A stretch of DNA of 64,000 bases from Pseudoalteromonas piscicida (GCF_002208135.1 NZ_CP021646.1:2234001-2298000), one strand, 5' to 3'; counted from the stretch's first letter, positions 44,698 through 54,513 are shown. Made by a program: numbers and translations. Notes: generated by a model not told the origin, from the sequence alone.

Positions 44698-46056
44698 CCA
44701 TTTCGCCATAAAGACGATAACAGGTAAGGTAACAAGCGTTCTTAAAATAAAGATAAGGAATAGCTCCCACAAGTTCACCGGGATTTTGCTACCAAGCAGT
44801 AATGCCCCAACTTCAGACATGTAAATTAACTGGGTAACACTCATAGCCGCAACGATAAATCTGGTGGTATCACTTTCAATAGAACCTGCAGCAAGGATTG
44901 ACGGAATAAACATATCGGCAAAGCCTACCACTATCGTCTGTGCTGCTTTTTCTGCTTCTGCCACATTGAGTAGCTCGAGGTAAGGAACGAACGGTGTGCC
45001 TAAATATTGGAATACAGGGGTGTATTCTGCGATGATTAGAGCAAAAGTACCGACAGCCATAACTACAGGTAACACAGCAAAGACCATATCTAAGGCATTA
45101 TGTAGGCCTTCTTCTAATGTTCCTTTCAGCCCAGGTGCCGTTTTTGCCTTGGCAAGTGCAATATCTAAAGAATGACCGAACAGCCCTTTTCCTTCCGGAA
45201 CCGCTTCTGAGTCTTGGTTGTGATCACTACCATCGACATAGATATCTTTTTTGAATCTTAGTGGCGGTAAACGCGGCACTATAATAGCTGCTACAAAGCC
45301 AGCTGCACATACGGTGAGGTAAAACGGAGCAAACAGGTGTTCGAGTTTAACTTGACCAATAACAACTAAACAGAAAGTAATGGAAACCGCAGAGAATGTA
45401 GTACCAATAATAGCTGCTTCTCGTTGTGTATAATGCTTATCTTCATATTGGCGAGCAGTCATCAAGATACCTACACTGCCGTCGCCAAGCCAAGAAGCAA
45501 CACAGTTTACAGCGCTACGACCTGGCACACCAAATAGCGGGCGCATCACTTTGGTCAAGAGTGTGCCAACCATCTCAAGTAAACCAAAGTTAAGGAGTAA
45601 TGGCAGTAACAAACCAGCAAGAATAAAGACAGAAAAAAGTACAGGTAATAAGTCATTTAACACTAATGCACCTGTATTTTCCGAATGGATCGCTTCTGGA
45701 CCAACACCATTGAAGGTAAGCACAATAAACACCATGCCAACTAGTCGGGTTATCAACCAAATCCAACTAACGTCAAATAGATGCTTTATTATGGTTATTT
45801 TTAATAGCGCTTGGGGTCTTAAGAGCTTCATCACTAAACTCATGATCCCGGTAATACATACTATTGCGACAATCATGTCTTTAATAAAAGGAGCGACTTG
45901 CGCTTGTAACCACTTCGCCATAACAGCAATTGGGATAGTCATTGCTTCCCCTACCGCTACTGGCGTCATAAATAAAAAAATACCAATCAATGACGGTACG
46001 ATAAACGCAAACCACGTTTGTAAGGTGGAGCGTGGTGTCATAGTGCTCTCTGTCAT
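44686..46056 (-). CDS. YjiH family multispan membrane protein (nucleoside-recognition/Gate domain)
   Basis: The 456-residue protein has about ten membrane helices. The Gate-type core is visible in GVPGRSAVNCVASWLGDGSVGILMTARQYE (about 180-205) and again near GFADMFIPSILAAGSI. A hydrophilic loop (about 265-320) lies between the halves. The family is annotated as YjiH or nucleoside-recognition proteins; its transport substrate is unknown. A GGAAG site lies six bases before the ATG. It is downstream of bamC but behind a terminator. Confidence 0.85.
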   Translation of the reverse strand: MTESTMTPRSTLQTWFAFIVPSLIGIFLFMTPVAVGEAMTIPIAVMAKWLQAQVAPFIKDMIVAIVCITGIMSLVMKLLRPQALLKITIIKHLFDVSWIWLITRLVGMVFIVLTFNGVGPEAIHSENTGALVLNDLLPVLFSVFILAGLLLPLLLNFGLLEMVGTLLTKVMRPLFGVPGRSAVNCVASWLGDGSVGILMTARQYEDKHYTQREAAIIGTTFSAVSITFCLVVIGQVKLEHLFAPFYLTVCAAGFVAAIIVPRLPPLRFKKDIYVDGSDHNQDSEAVPEGKGLFGHSLDIALAKAKTAPGLKGTLEEGLHNALDMVFAVLPVVMAVGTFALIIAEYTPVFQYLGTPFVPYLELLNVAEAEKAAQTIVVGFADMFIPSILAAGSIESDTTRFIVAAMSVTQLIYMSEVGALLLGSKIPVNLWELFLIFILRTLVTLPVIVFMAKWLVG

Positions 46057-46078
46057 TTTTTACTTCCACAAAAACAAA

Positions 46079-46106
46079 GAAAAGAGCCGAAGCTCTTTTC
46101 GTTTTT
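46079..46106. terminator. Terminator after bamC
   Basis: A 9 bp stem (GAAAAGAGC/GCTCTTTTC) with a 4-base loop lies between the bamC stop and the YjiH start. It has U runs on both strands. Confidence 0.85.
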
Positions 46107-46121
46107 AAGTTATTATATTTA

Positions 46122-47180
46122 TTAGATTGTTAGACCTTTTTGCCTAAGCAGGGTGATCAAGGCTTGGTGCAGGTTATTCATGGTGTTTGCATCAAGTACG
46201 TTGCCTTCGCTATCCTTCCAGGTAATAGAAGTACGCGTATCCTGCGCTTGAGCGATTTTTATCGTGTAATCACCATTGTCGATTGGCAAGACAACCGCCT
46301 CTTCACCCCAAATAGAGTCCCAAACGCTGCTTTCAGGTGCTTCGTAACGAACCAAAACTTCCTGCTTTTCTCTATCGACACGGACAACCGTAAAGTTACT
46401 TCTTTCTAGGAAGTTAGAGAAGCGATCAAGCACCGCTTCTTGACCTTTTTCAGTCAGTAGCGCCGAATCACCATTCTTGTCAAACCCAAGTTCAAGTGCC
46501 AGTACACCTTGGCGCTTACGCATTTCAACTTGCAGTAGACGATATTGATAGTCAAATTCTGAAACAACTTCGTTCAGTGCCCGTACTTCGAGGTGGTTTT
46601 TCTGAAGCGCAGTTAATTCACCATCGCCTTGATAATCCACTAATTCAGCTCGAATTGAAGCCGTACGCTGATGTTCTTTTTGCTCGACAGTAAACTTAAA
46701 CTTTTGCTTAGATGGTTCTGCCGCGTCTTCCCAGAACCAGCCGTCTTTTGGCTTGATCAGTGAATACCAAGTTGTAATCACCGAGCCTTGCGCTTTGTTA
46801 TCGCTTTCAAGCCCAGCATTATGCATCGCCACGACGCCATCTACAGCACGCCAAATAAATGCCGGTAAATCTTCTATGCCGTCATTTTTATCAAAAAAGA
46901 TCCTTGCAGCTTCTTCGCCCTGCTCTACCCAACTGCCTTGTGCAACCGTTAATACCTGTTGCGGTGCACGGTAGCTTACCGGCTCAGCTGTATTTTCATA
47001 TTGGCCAACTGGCATTGCAAATTCTGGGTCTCGATAAGGCTGAGCTAAGCCCTCAGGGGCTTTCACCGGTGCATTTGCACGATAATTTCTTTCATGATGT
47101 GCATCGTTTGTGAAAATACTACAGCCGCTTAGACTCACGGCAATTCCAAGAACCAGTGATTTTGGGATCCAATACTGCAC
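46122..47180 (-). CDS. bamC: Outer membrane assembly lipoprotein BamC
   Basis: The 352-residue lipoprotein has signal MQYWIPKSLVLGIAVSLSGCS. BamC is part of the beta-barrel assembly machine. The N-terminal unstructured loop that binds BamD is present (NYRANAPVKAPEGLAQPYRD), followed by two helix-grip domains (about 100-215 and 235-350). In many relatives dapA lies directly upstream; here the upstream neighbour is the divergent gcvR instead. Confidence 0.92.
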   Translation of the reverse strand: MQYWIPKSLVLGIAVSLSGCSIFTNDAHHERNYRANAPVKAPEGLAQPYRDPEFAMPVGQYENTAEPVSYRAPQQVLTVAQGSWVEQGEEAARIFFDKNDGIEDLPAFIWRAVDGVVAMHNAGLESDNKAQGSVITTWYSLIKPKDGWFWEDAAEPSKQKFKFTVEQKEHQRTASIRAELVDYQGDGELTALQKNHLEVRALNEVVSEFDYQYRLLQVEMRKRQGVLALELGFDKNGDSALLTEKGQEAVLDRFSNFLERSNFTVVRVDREKQEVLVRYEAPESSVWDSIWGEEAVVLPIDNGDYTIKIAQAQDTRTSITWKDSEGNVLDANTMNNLHQALITLLRQKGLTI

Positions 47181-47512
47181 TCATTTACTCCTTAGCAAAC
47201 CCTATTGTTATTCGAATCAAAGTTATGATTTAGGATTGCCGAATTGGTTCACACAAAGTTGCCAAAAATTGACAATCTCTGAATTAATAACGCTATGGTA
47301 TCAAACATTCCTCGTACTATATTGGGAACGCACATCTCATAGCCAAAATTTTGCCTTATGTTACTTGTCATACATTAGAAAAACAAGCAACCATGCAACG
47401 CAACCCTAATTCTATTTTTTATTACAACGCGCTAGCGCTAAAACTCAGATATGGTAGTATTTCGCGTTAACTATTAACCTTGAGCGCATTACGTGAAATC
47501 AGAGGTTCCAAA
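47181..47512. promoter_or_regulatory. Divergent promoter gap between bamC and gcvR
   Basis: The 332 bases should hold promoters for both directions. The minus-strand reading shows no dapA sequence. The short open frame covering part of this gap on the plus strand is antisense to the bamC start and has no support. Confidence 0.4.
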
Positions 47513-48046
47513 ATGACCATGCATGCAAACCATCAACTTGTCTTAACCGCCATAGGAGAAGACAGATCTGGTATTGTTGGCGAATTGACACAGCTTGTGA
47601 GTGACTGCAACTGTAATATTATTGACAGCCGCATCGCAATATTGGGAAATGAATTTACCTTTATTATGTTACTCGCCGGTGACATGGCGTCTATTAGTCG
47701 TGTAGAACATACCTTACCTGCCAAAGGCATGGAACTCGGTCTCTTAACCATGATGAAACGCACGTCGAGCCATCAGCAAGGCGAATACAGTGCAGGTTAT
47801 ACTTTGGAATATGAAGGACTAGATACTCCCGGTACATTAAGCAAAGTAACGCGCTATTTTGCAGCACAAGGAGTGAATATTTGTTCATTGAAGTCAGATA
47901 CCTTTGAGCAAGAAGATGAGCTACATATGCGCTGCGAGCTTGAGTTTAATATTCCAGTGGATGTGGATATTGATAACTTTAAAGTTCAGTTCGAAGATCT
48001 TTCTCACTCCTTAAACGTAGACTATATATTTAGACGCATTCGCTAA
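47513..48046 (+). CDS. gcvR: Glycine cleavage system transcriptional repressor GcvR (ACT domains)
   Basis: The 177-residue protein has two ACT domains. The first is HQLVLTAIGEDRSGIVGELTQLVSD (about 6-30); the second is YTLEYEGLDTPGTLSKVTRYFAAQG (about 95-120). GcvR holds GcvA in the repressing state when glycine is low. ATG 47513 has AGAGG seven bases upstream; an upstream in-frame ATG at 47480 has no such site. It is followed ten bases later by bcp, the order seen in E. coli and relatives. Confidence 0.92.
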   Translation: MTMHANHQLVLTAIGEDRSGIVGELTQLVSDCNCNIIDSRIAILGNEFTFIMLLAGDMASISRVEHTLPAKGMELGLLTMMKRTSSHQQGEYSAGYTLEYEGLDTPGTLSKVTRYFAAQGVNICSLKSDTFEQEDELHMRCELEFNIPVDVDIDNFKVQFEDLSHSLNVDYIFRRIR

Positions 48047-48055
48047 GGATTTACT

Positions 48056-48529
48056 ATGAATACTTTAAAAGTTGGTGATAAAGCGCCACTATTTTCACTG
48101 CAAAACCAAAACGACGAGACCGTTGAACTTGCTACTTTATTAAAGTCTCACCAAGTCTTAGTCTATTTTTATCCTAAAGCATTGACCCCGGGCTGTACGG
48201 TTCAGGCAGAAAACCTACGCGACCACAAAGCTGAACTTGCTGATTTAAACACGCTAGCCGTAGGCATTAGTCCAGATCCTGTGAAAAAGTTAAAGAACTT
48301 TGAAAACAAAAAAGAGCTTAACTTTGACTTACTGTCGGATGAAGACCACGCGGTAGCCGATAAGTTTGGAGTGTGGGGACTAAAGAAATTTATGGGTAAA
48401 GAATATGATGGCATTCATCGCCTATCTTTCTTAGTCGGCCAAGACGGTACCATCAAGCACGTGTTCAATAAGTTTAAGACCAAAGATCACCATGAAGTTG
48501 TGATTAACCACTTGAAAGAACACGCTTAA
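48056..48529 (+). CDS. bcp: Thioredoxin-dependent peroxiredoxin Bcp/PrxQ
   Basis: The 157-residue peroxidase has the peroxidatic cysteine in FYPKALTPGCTVQAENL (about 38-54, Cys 47). The usual PrxQ resolving cysteine five residues on is replaced (CTVQAE), so this is a 1-Cys-like variant. RLSFLVGQDGTIKHVF near 120 is typical. It lies ten bases after gcvR and ends before a bidirectional terminator. Confidence 0.93.
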   Translation: MNTLKVGDKAPLFSLQNQNDETVELATLLKSHQVLVYFYPKALTPGCTVQAENLRDHKAELADLNTLAVGISPDPVKKLKNFENKKELNFDLLSDEDHAVADKFGVWGLKKFMGKEYDGIHRLSFLVGQDGTIKHVFNKFKTKDHHEVVINHLKEHA

Positions 48530-48560
48530 AGTGACTCCTTAAACCGTATATTAAAAAATA

Positions 48561-48590
48561 AAAAACGGAGCTGATTGCTCCGTTTTTTAT
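48561..48590. terminator. Bidirectional terminator between bcp and putP
   Basis: An 11 bp perfect stem (AAAAACGGAGC/GCTCCGTTTTT) with a TGATT loop serves the two convergent genes. Confidence 0.95.
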
Positions 48591-48605
48591 TCGCTTCAAC
48601 CGACT

Positions 48606-50087
48606 TTAATCAAGTGCACTTTCTACTTTCTTAAATAGGGTTGTGATCTCTTTACTTGGCTCCTTGGTCATTAGGCTGACAGCAAAGATAGCGACTGTCG
48701 CAACAATAAACCCAGGGACAATTTCATATAGTGTCGCGCTAAGCGGCTCACCATTATAAGTAAACGGACCGTAGATCCAAACCAACACAGTCACTGCGCC
48801 AGATACCATACCAGCAAGCGCGCCGGCAAAATTCATGCGAGACCAGAATAAGCTTATCAACACCAGCGGGCCAAATGCCGCACCGAAACCAGCCCAAGCA
48901 TTACTTACAAGATCTAGAATCGAGCTATCTCTGTCGTACGCAAGATAAATGGCAGCAAGCGCTACAACTAACACACTAATACGACCAACAAGCACAAGCT
49001 CTGTATCCGAAGCTTTTTTATTCAAAAATATCTTATAAAAGTCTTCTGTTAACGAACTCGAACTCACTAACAACTGCGAAGAAATAGTACTCATAATTGC
49101 AGCAAGAATAGCTGCAAGTAAAAAACCCGCAATCAATGGGTGGAACAGCAGCTGAGATAAAATCAAGAAAATAGTTTCTGCATCATCCACAACAATCCCA
49201 TGTTCATGTGCGTATGCTGCACCAAACAAACCAGTGCCCACAGCACCGAGTGCTGCAACTATCATCCAGCTCATACCTATGCGACGCGCTGTCGGCATGT
49301 CTTTCACACTTCGAACAGACATAAAGCGCACAATAATATGAGGCTGGCCAAAGTAGCCAAGACCCCAAGACATTGCTGAAATAATGCCTATTGCGCCAGC
49401 CGAGCCTACCCAAGTTAACATCGTCGGGTTTAATTCATTTAGTGTTTGAGATAGAGGATTATCAAGCAGTGAGAAGGTAACTAAAGGAACTAAAATCAAA
49501 GCGATAAACATGATACAGCCTTGTACAAAATCGGTCAGACTTACCGCTAAAAAGCCGCCAAATAAAGTATAAAGCACAACAACGCTAGTCGTGATGTATA
49601 AACCACTTTCATAACTCATGCCAAAGGAACTTTCAAACAGCTTACCGCCCGCAACCACGCCAGAAGAGGTATATAACGTGAAGAAAACAATGATAACCAA
49701 CGCAGAGACTATTCTTAGCGCGTTTCCTTTATCTTCGAAACGATTTGCAAAGTAGTCAGGAATGGTGATCGCGTCATTTGCATACTCTGTGTAAACACGT
49801 AGGCGTGGGGCTACCAATAAATAGTTAAGCCAAGCACCGATTACAAGACCAATTGCAATCCATGTACTGCTAAAACCATAAAGGAACATGGCGCCCGGAA
49901 GACCCATTAAGATCCAACCACTCATGTCGGATGCGCCAGCTGAAAGCGCCGCTACACTTGGTGGTAAGCTACGACCGCCCAACATGTAACCAGACACATC
50001 ACTGGTCGACTTTTTATATGCATATAACCCAATTCCCAACATCGCAATAAAGTATAGTGCGAGAGAGATTATCGTACCTATCTCCAA
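48606..50087 (-). CDS. putP: Sodium/proline symporter PutP
   Basis: The 493-residue transporter of the sodium:solute symporter family has about 13 membrane helices. Sodium-site residues lie in LSAGASDMSGWILMGLPGAM (about 48-67), GMSWMIVAALGAVGTGLFG is near 270, and the family signature AILAAIMSTISSQLLVSSSSLTEDFYK is near 325-351. It imports proline, perhaps as osmoprotectant. No putA is adjacent. Confidence 0.94.
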   Translation of the reverse strand: MEIGTIISLALYFIAMLGIGLYAYKKSTSDVSGYMLGGRSLPPSVAALSAGASDMSGWILMGLPGAMFLYGFSSTWIAIGLVIGAWLNYLLVAPRLRVYTEYANDAITIPDYFANRFEDKGNALRIVSALVIIVFFTLYTSSGVVAGGKLFESSFGMSYESGLYITTSVVVLYTLFGGFLAVSLTDFVQGCIMFIALILVPLVTFSLLDNPLSQTLNELNPTMLTWVGSAGAIGIISAMSWGLGYFGQPHIIVRFMSVRSVKDMPTARRIGMSWMIVAALGAVGTGLFGAAYAHEHGIVVDDAETIFLILSQLLFHPLIAGFLLAAILAAIMSTISSQLLVSSSSLTEDFYKIFLNKKASDTELVLVGRISVLVVALAAIYLAYDRDSSILDLVSNAWAGFGAAFGPLVLISLFWSRMNFAGALAGMVSGAVTVLVWIYGPFTYNGEPLSATLYEIVPGFIVATVAIFAVSLMTKEPSKEITTLFKKVESALD

Positions 50088-50405
50088 ATTAGCCTCCTAA
50101 GTGTTAGTTGGGCTCTTCTCCAAATGTGAGCTTTTTCTGTAACTTAATTATTCGATTTCTAACTCACTTTGAATAAAAGCCAAAAACATAAAGGCTTCAC
50201 TATAACACGCACAAACCATACACCCAACCACCTGCGACCATTGACCAAAACTGTCTTTCATTCGTACCTAATTCAACTGGTTACTAATCACTCATTCTAT
50301 GTTTGGTATTTACCCATATTCAGTAAACTCAATTTCCCGACGTGACCTGACTGCACTTTTACCTTATATTTAACCCAATAGCATTTTGTTTGGACGGTAG
50401 TCTCT
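50088..50405. promoter_or_regulatory. Divergent promoter gap between putP and the EAL-HDOD gene
   Basis: This 318-base AT-rich gap is expected to hold two divergent promoters. No gene, repeat or clear operator is seen. Confidence 0.35.
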
Positions 50406-51626
50406 ATGTACTTTTACGCGGCTCGTCAGCCAATTTTTGATGTCCAAAGGGAATTGATTGGCTACGAACTTTTATTTCGCGATGGTTTAAATAACGTATT
50501 TCCCGAGATTGACGGCGATGAAGCGACAAGCCGCTTGGTTGAAGGTAGCCAATTTACCTTAGGATTAGATGACCTTACAAATCAGTACCCTGCTTACATT
50601 AACTTCACTTTAGAAACACTAGCAAAAGGCTATGTGCAAATGTTAGCGCCCGACCAAGTCGTCGTAGAAATATTAGAAACAGTACAGCCAGGAAAACGAC
50701 TCTTAGCCTGTGTCAAAGAACTAAAAGAACAAGGTTATACGCTCGCACTTGACGATTATCATCACCAAAATGTATGGCGCCATTTCTTTCCCTATATCGA
50801 CCAGATAAAAGTCGATTTGCTGGCGACTAACCTTGAGCAAATCAATGTCATTAAAGCGGCAATAGAGGATTACCCTCAGATTGATTTAGTGGCAGAGAAA
50901 GTGGAAACCTACGAGCAGTTTGAACTCGCTAAATCGCTTGGATTCAAGTATTTTCAAGGCTTCTTTTTTGCCAAACCCGAAATGGTCAAAACCAAAGCGC
51001 TAGCTCCTTCGGAATTAGCCATGGCTGAATTGCTTTATGAAACTTCGAGCGTTGAGCCCGATCTTGCTAGGATCACACAAGTATTTGAGCGTGATGTAAA
51101 TCTAAGCTACAAACTTCTTCGGTATGCTAATAGTGCCGTGTTTAAACGCAGAGCCGAGATATCGACGATTAAGCAAGCCTTGGTTGTACTCGGTAGTGAA
51201 GAGCTTAAACGCCTGATCTCATTGTTGTTTGCTTCACAACTTAATACTGAAAAGCCCAAAGAACTACTTTCACTGTCATTATTGCGCGCACATTTTATGG
51301 AAGCAATAGCAACCGAGGCCAATAAAATATCCGATACTGGGAGCACATTTTTGGTTGGTATGATGTCGCTTATGGACGCCATACTTGATGATGACATGGC
51401 CAGTTTATTGAAGAAATTACCATTATCTCAAGAAATTAAGTCAACCTTACTGAAAAAATCAAGTGCTTTTGGTATTTACCTAGACCTTGCGGAATCTATG
51501 GAAAAAGGTGACTGGGATAGTGTTGAGAGCATGTCTAAATCTCTCGGCGTAACCAGCCAAAATATCGCAAAGTTATATCAAACATCGCAAATTTGGAGTG
51601 ACACTCAAATAAAAGCGATAGAGTAA
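50406..51626 (+). CDS. EAL-HDOD domain signalling protein (YuxH/CdgJ type)
   Basis: The 406-residue protein has an N-terminal EAL domain (YAARQPIFDVQRELIGYELLFRD at 4-26; LALDDY near 116; VAEKVET near 160) and a C-terminal HDOD domain (LARITQVFERDVNLSYKLLRY near 225-245; IKQALVVLGSEELKRLISLL). The EAL motif itself reads ELL, and several metal ligands of active phosphodiesterases are missing, so it is probably a degenerate sensor of cyclic di-GMP rather than an enzyme. In Vibrio such proteins affect motility. It stands alone. Confidence 0.88.
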   Translation: MYFYAARQPIFDVQRELIGYELLFRDGLNNVFPEIDGDEATSRLVEGSQFTLGLDDLTNQYPAYINFTLETLAKGYVQMLAPDQVVVEILETVQPGKRLLACVKELKEQGYTLALDDYHHQNVWRHFFPYIDQIKVDLLATNLEQINVIKAAIEDYPQIDLVAEKVETYEQFELAKSLGFKYFQGFFFAKPEMVKTKALAPSELAMAELLYETSSVEPDLARITQVFERDVNLSYKLLRYANSAVFKRRAEISTIKQALVVLGSEELKRLISLLFASQLNTEKPKELLSLSLLRAHFMEAIATEANKISDTGSTFLVGMMSLMDAILDDDMASLLKKLPLSQEIKSTLLKKSSAFGIYLDLAESMEKGDWDSVESMSKSLGVTSQNIAKLYQTSQIWSDTQIKAIE

Positions 51627-51635
51627 CCTATTAAA

Positions 51636-51658
51636 GGATGCGACAATCTGTCGCATCC
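51636..51658. promoter_or_regulatory. Perfect 10 bp hairpin before the copper receptor gene
   Basis: GGATGCGACA pairs with TGTCGCATCC around a 3-base loop, ten bases after the EAL-HDOD stop. It lacks a U run, so it is either a weak terminator for that gene or an element in the leader of the receptor gene. Confidence 0.5.
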
Positions 51659-51715
51659 CGCTAAGCGCCTGATAGCGATAAAATAAGTCCACTAAAACAA
51701 CTTCAAAGTGAACTT

Positions 51716-53734
51716 ATGAAACGCACCCTACTTTCTCTCGCTATTGTTTCTTTATCGTCCATAACCCATGCTGATGAAATTGAAAAAATCGTTGTTATTG
51801 CGCCGATGCAAACACCAATTGCGCTTACAACGGACACGAAAGCTGTTCGCCAACCACTACCAGCACAAGATGGCGCGGACTTGCTTTCTTCTATTTCCGG
51901 GTTTTCATTAATTAAAAAAGGTGGTGCAAGCGCCGATCCGGTGTTTCGTGGCATGGCAGGCTCTCGAATTGCCATTATCGCCAACAATGGTCAAACGCTT
52001 GGTGGCTGCGGTAGCCGTATGGATCCGCCTACGGCATATATCACTCCGCAGTCCTATGACACCTTAAAAGTCATCAAGGGCCCGCAAACAGTGTTATACG
52101 GCCCAGGCAACAGCGCTGCTACAGTAGTGTTTGAACGTGACAATGAACGTCTTGCTAAATCTGAAGTTATTGGCTTTGCCAATGCTGTACTTTCTAGTCA
52201 AGGTCGCCATAGTGTCAATAGCGATATCAAGACTGGTAATGAAAACGGGTATGCCCGTATCGCCGCAAATTACAGCGATGCCGATGATTATGAAGATGGC
52301 AACGGCACCGAAGTTCACTCTGCTTATGAGCGCTGGAATATAGACACAGAGTTTGCCTACACTCCTACCGATGACGCATTTTACTCCATCACTTACGGGG
52401 TGAGCGATGGAGAAGTTGCCTATGCCGACCGTATGATGGATGGCAGCCTCTTCGACCGCGAAAATATTGGCCTGAATATCAAATTATCTTCCCTTTCATC
52501 ACTTATTGAAGAGCTAACATTCAACGCTTACTATAATTACGTCGACCATATCATGGACAATCATAGCCTACGTCCTTTTGTGGCTAACATGATGATGAAA
52601 ACCCCAACGTCTTCCAATCCTGACCGAAAAACTTATGGGGCAAACCTTACGCTGACTTCGGAAATCAATACGCAACATACTTTTATTTACGGTGTCGATT
52701 ATCAAACAAACGAGCATCGCAATCGAGTCAGCCGAGATCAATTCAACAATCCGGTCGAAACGATGCCGCGCCAGATCGATGCAAAATTCAGACAACTCGG
52801 TGTATTCGCCGAGTTCGAATATCAATTGAGTCGCTCCAGCCAATGGGTTAGCGGTTTACGTATTGATGATTGGCAAAGTGAAGATCACCGCACCATGATA
52901 AGCGCTATGATGTCGATGAAACCAAACCCAACCGCCCTACAAACAAGAAACGATACGTTATTCAGCGGATTTAGTCGTTATCAAGCACAATCTGAAAACA
53001 GCAGCTACTTTGTCGGTTTTGGCGTTACAGAGCGCTTTCCCGATTATTGGGAAGTGGTGGGGGGTAACCGCGGAAGTGAAACGTCTATTTCTGCCTTTAA
53101 TGTCGATACCGAAAAAACTTTGCAGCTAGACGCAGGACTTGTGAAGCAGTTCAAAGACATTAACGTCAATTTCTCGATGTTTTATAACCAAATCGACGAC
53201 TATTTATTGATAGACAATATGTTTGAAAAGATGAATATGACATCAAAAGTGACCAGAAATATTGACGCAGAAACCTTCGGTTTTGAAGGAGAAGTAATGT
53301 GGCAAGCAAGCAAAGCGCTACAACTCACAGGTAGTATTAATTATGTAAAGGGTAACAACCTTACTGACAACCTCGCGCTAGCCCAGCAACCACCTCTACA
53401 ACTGCGTATTGCAAGCAATTATCAATTGAGCGATAAGTGGCAACTAGGCGGATTGGTGCGGCTAGTACAAAACCAGCATAGAGTGGCGACTGGCCAAGGA
53501 AATATTGCAGGCCAAGATATCGCTGCGACTACTGGCTTTGGTACACTTGCACTCAACACCAATTACCAATATAGCGATGCATTACAGCTCAGTGCTGGTG
53601 TAGACAATGTACTCGATAAAACTTATGCCGAGCATTTAAGTCGTTCAGGCGCTGCGGTAAGTGGCTTTGACCAGACTGACCGAGTCAATGAACCGGGACG
53701 AACGCTCTGGGCCAATCTCAACTGGCGTTTCTAA
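51716..53734 (+). CDS. TonB-dependent copper receptor (OprC/NosA family)
   Basis: This 672-residue outer membrane receptor begins with signal MKRTLLSLAIVSLSSITHAD. The plug domain is at about 50-155 and contains GGCGSRMDPPTAYI (about 97-110), a hallmark of OprC/NosA copper receptors whose Cys and Met residues bind copper. The barrel follows and has Met-rich loops (MMMKTPTSS; MISAMMSMKPNP; DNMFEKMNMTSK). It ends in a C-terminal aromatic residue (NLNWRF), as barrels require. It likely depends on a TonB such as TonB2 at 28 kb. Confidence 0.9.
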   Translation: MKRTLLSLAIVSLSSITHADEIEKIVVIAPMQTPIALTTDTKAVRQPLPAQDGADLLSSISGFSLIKKGGASADPVFRGMAGSRIAIIANNGQTLGGCGSRMDPPTAYITPQSYDTLKVIKGPQTVLYGPGNSAATVVFERDNERLAKSEVIGFANAVLSSQGRHSVNSDIKTGNENGYARIAANYSDADDYEDGNGTEVHSAYERWNIDTEFAYTPTDDAFYSITYGVSDGEVAYADRMMDGSLFDRENIGLNIKLSSLSSLIEELTFNAYYNYVDHIMDNHSLRPFVANMMMKTPTSSNPDRKTYGANLTLTSEINTQHTFIYGVDYQTNEHRNRVSRDQFNNPVETMPRQIDAKFRQLGVFAEFEYQLSRSSQWVSGLRIDDWQSEDHRTMISAMMSMKPNPTALQTRNDTLFSGFSRYQAQSENSSYFVGFGVTERFPDYWEVVGGNRGSETSISAFNVDTEKTLQLDAGLVKQFKDINVNFSMFYNQIDDYLLIDNMFEKMNMTSKVTRNIDAETFGFEGEVMWQASKALQLTGSINYVKGNNLTDNLALAQQPPLQLRIASNYQLSDKWQLGGLVRLVQNQHRVATGQGNIAGQDIAATTGFGTLALNTNYQYSDALQLSAGVDNVLDKTYAEHLSRSGAAVSGFDQTDRVNEPGRTLWANLNWRF

Positions 53735-53754
53735 ATCCTACACCAAGATAACGA

Positions 53755-53784
53755 AAAGGTCGGCGAATGCCGACCTTATTTTTA
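53755..53784. terminator. Terminator between the copper receptor gene and mlaA
   Basis: A 9 bp perfect stem (AAGGTCGGC/GCCGACCTT) with a GAAT loop is followed by a U run on the plus strand. It touches the last codon of convergent mlaA. Confidence 0.9.
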
Positions 53785-54513
53785 TAGGTTTTCTAAGAAG
53801 TTCTCATCAAAATCATCCGGCTCTTCTTCCATTGGCGGATTGCCATCATATAGCTCATATAACTGACGTTGATAATATACATCCTTCAAGAAAGTGTATG
53901 GATCAAGCGACTCATTAAGCAGCTTTTCTTGTGACATCAACGCAGCTCTAGCTTCAACCGCGCGCAGCGCAAACACTAACACCGTTTGTGGCGTAGTGAG
54001 TGCAATTTCTGGCAAGACAAAGTTATCGACCACGTCACCCGTTAAATTTCTCGCGGTCGTCGGCCCCATACCTGGGACCATAATATATGCACCATCACCA
54101 ACGCCCCACACCCCCAAGGTTTGGCCAAAGTCTTCGTCTTTGAGCTCTAGGCCAAGTGTTTTCGCAACATCAAACAAGCCAAAAATACCAACCGTAGAAT
54201 TAACTAAGAAGCGAGCAACATTAATTGCCATATGATCAGGCTTACCCTGCAGCGCCGCGTTTACCGCATCGGTCGGCGCGGCAATGTTGGTTGTGAAATT
54301 GACCACACTACTGCGCACGGGAGCGGGAGTCACAGCAACATATCCCTTAGCAACAGGACGCAAAATATAGGCATCTAACACATCCATGTTGAAATCATAG
54401 AGTGGGCGGTTTAGTGATTGAAAAGGATCTCGTGGATCCTTTTTCTCTTCGGGTACTTGCGCACAACCGACAACGGTCAACGCAAGTAAACCTGTGAGCA
54501 CAGCTTTAAGCAT
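53782..54513 (-). CDS. mlaA: Phospholipid-transport lipoprotein MlaA (VacJ)
   Basis: The 243-residue lipoprotein has signal MLKAVLTGLLALTVVGCAQ. MlaA removes phospholipids from the outer leaflet of the outer membrane. Conserved segments are DPFQSLNRPLYDFNMDVLDAY (about 28-48), GIFGLFDVAKTLGL near 110 and DEDFGQTLGVWGVGDGAYIMVPGMGP near 125-150. The C-terminal tail is acidic. It begins one base after the ccmI stop and may be read from the ccm operon. Confidence 0.95.
   Translation of the reverse strand: MLKAVLTGLLALTVVGCAQVPEEKKDPRDPFQSLNRPLYDFNMDVLDAYILRPVAKGYVAVTPAPVRSSVVNFTTNIAAPTDAVNAALQGKPDHMAINVARFLVNSTVGIFGLFDVAKTLGLELKDEDFGQTLGVWGVGDGAYIMVPGMGPTTARNLTGDVVDNFVLPEIALTTPQTVLVFALRAVEARAALMSQEKLLNESLDPYTFLKDVYYQRQLYELYDGNPPMEEEPDDFDENFLENL

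Noticed and set aside
47110..47409. Plus-strand open frame between bamC and gcvR
   Set aside because: It starts inside the bamC coding region on the opposite strand and has no ribosome site or recognisable composition.
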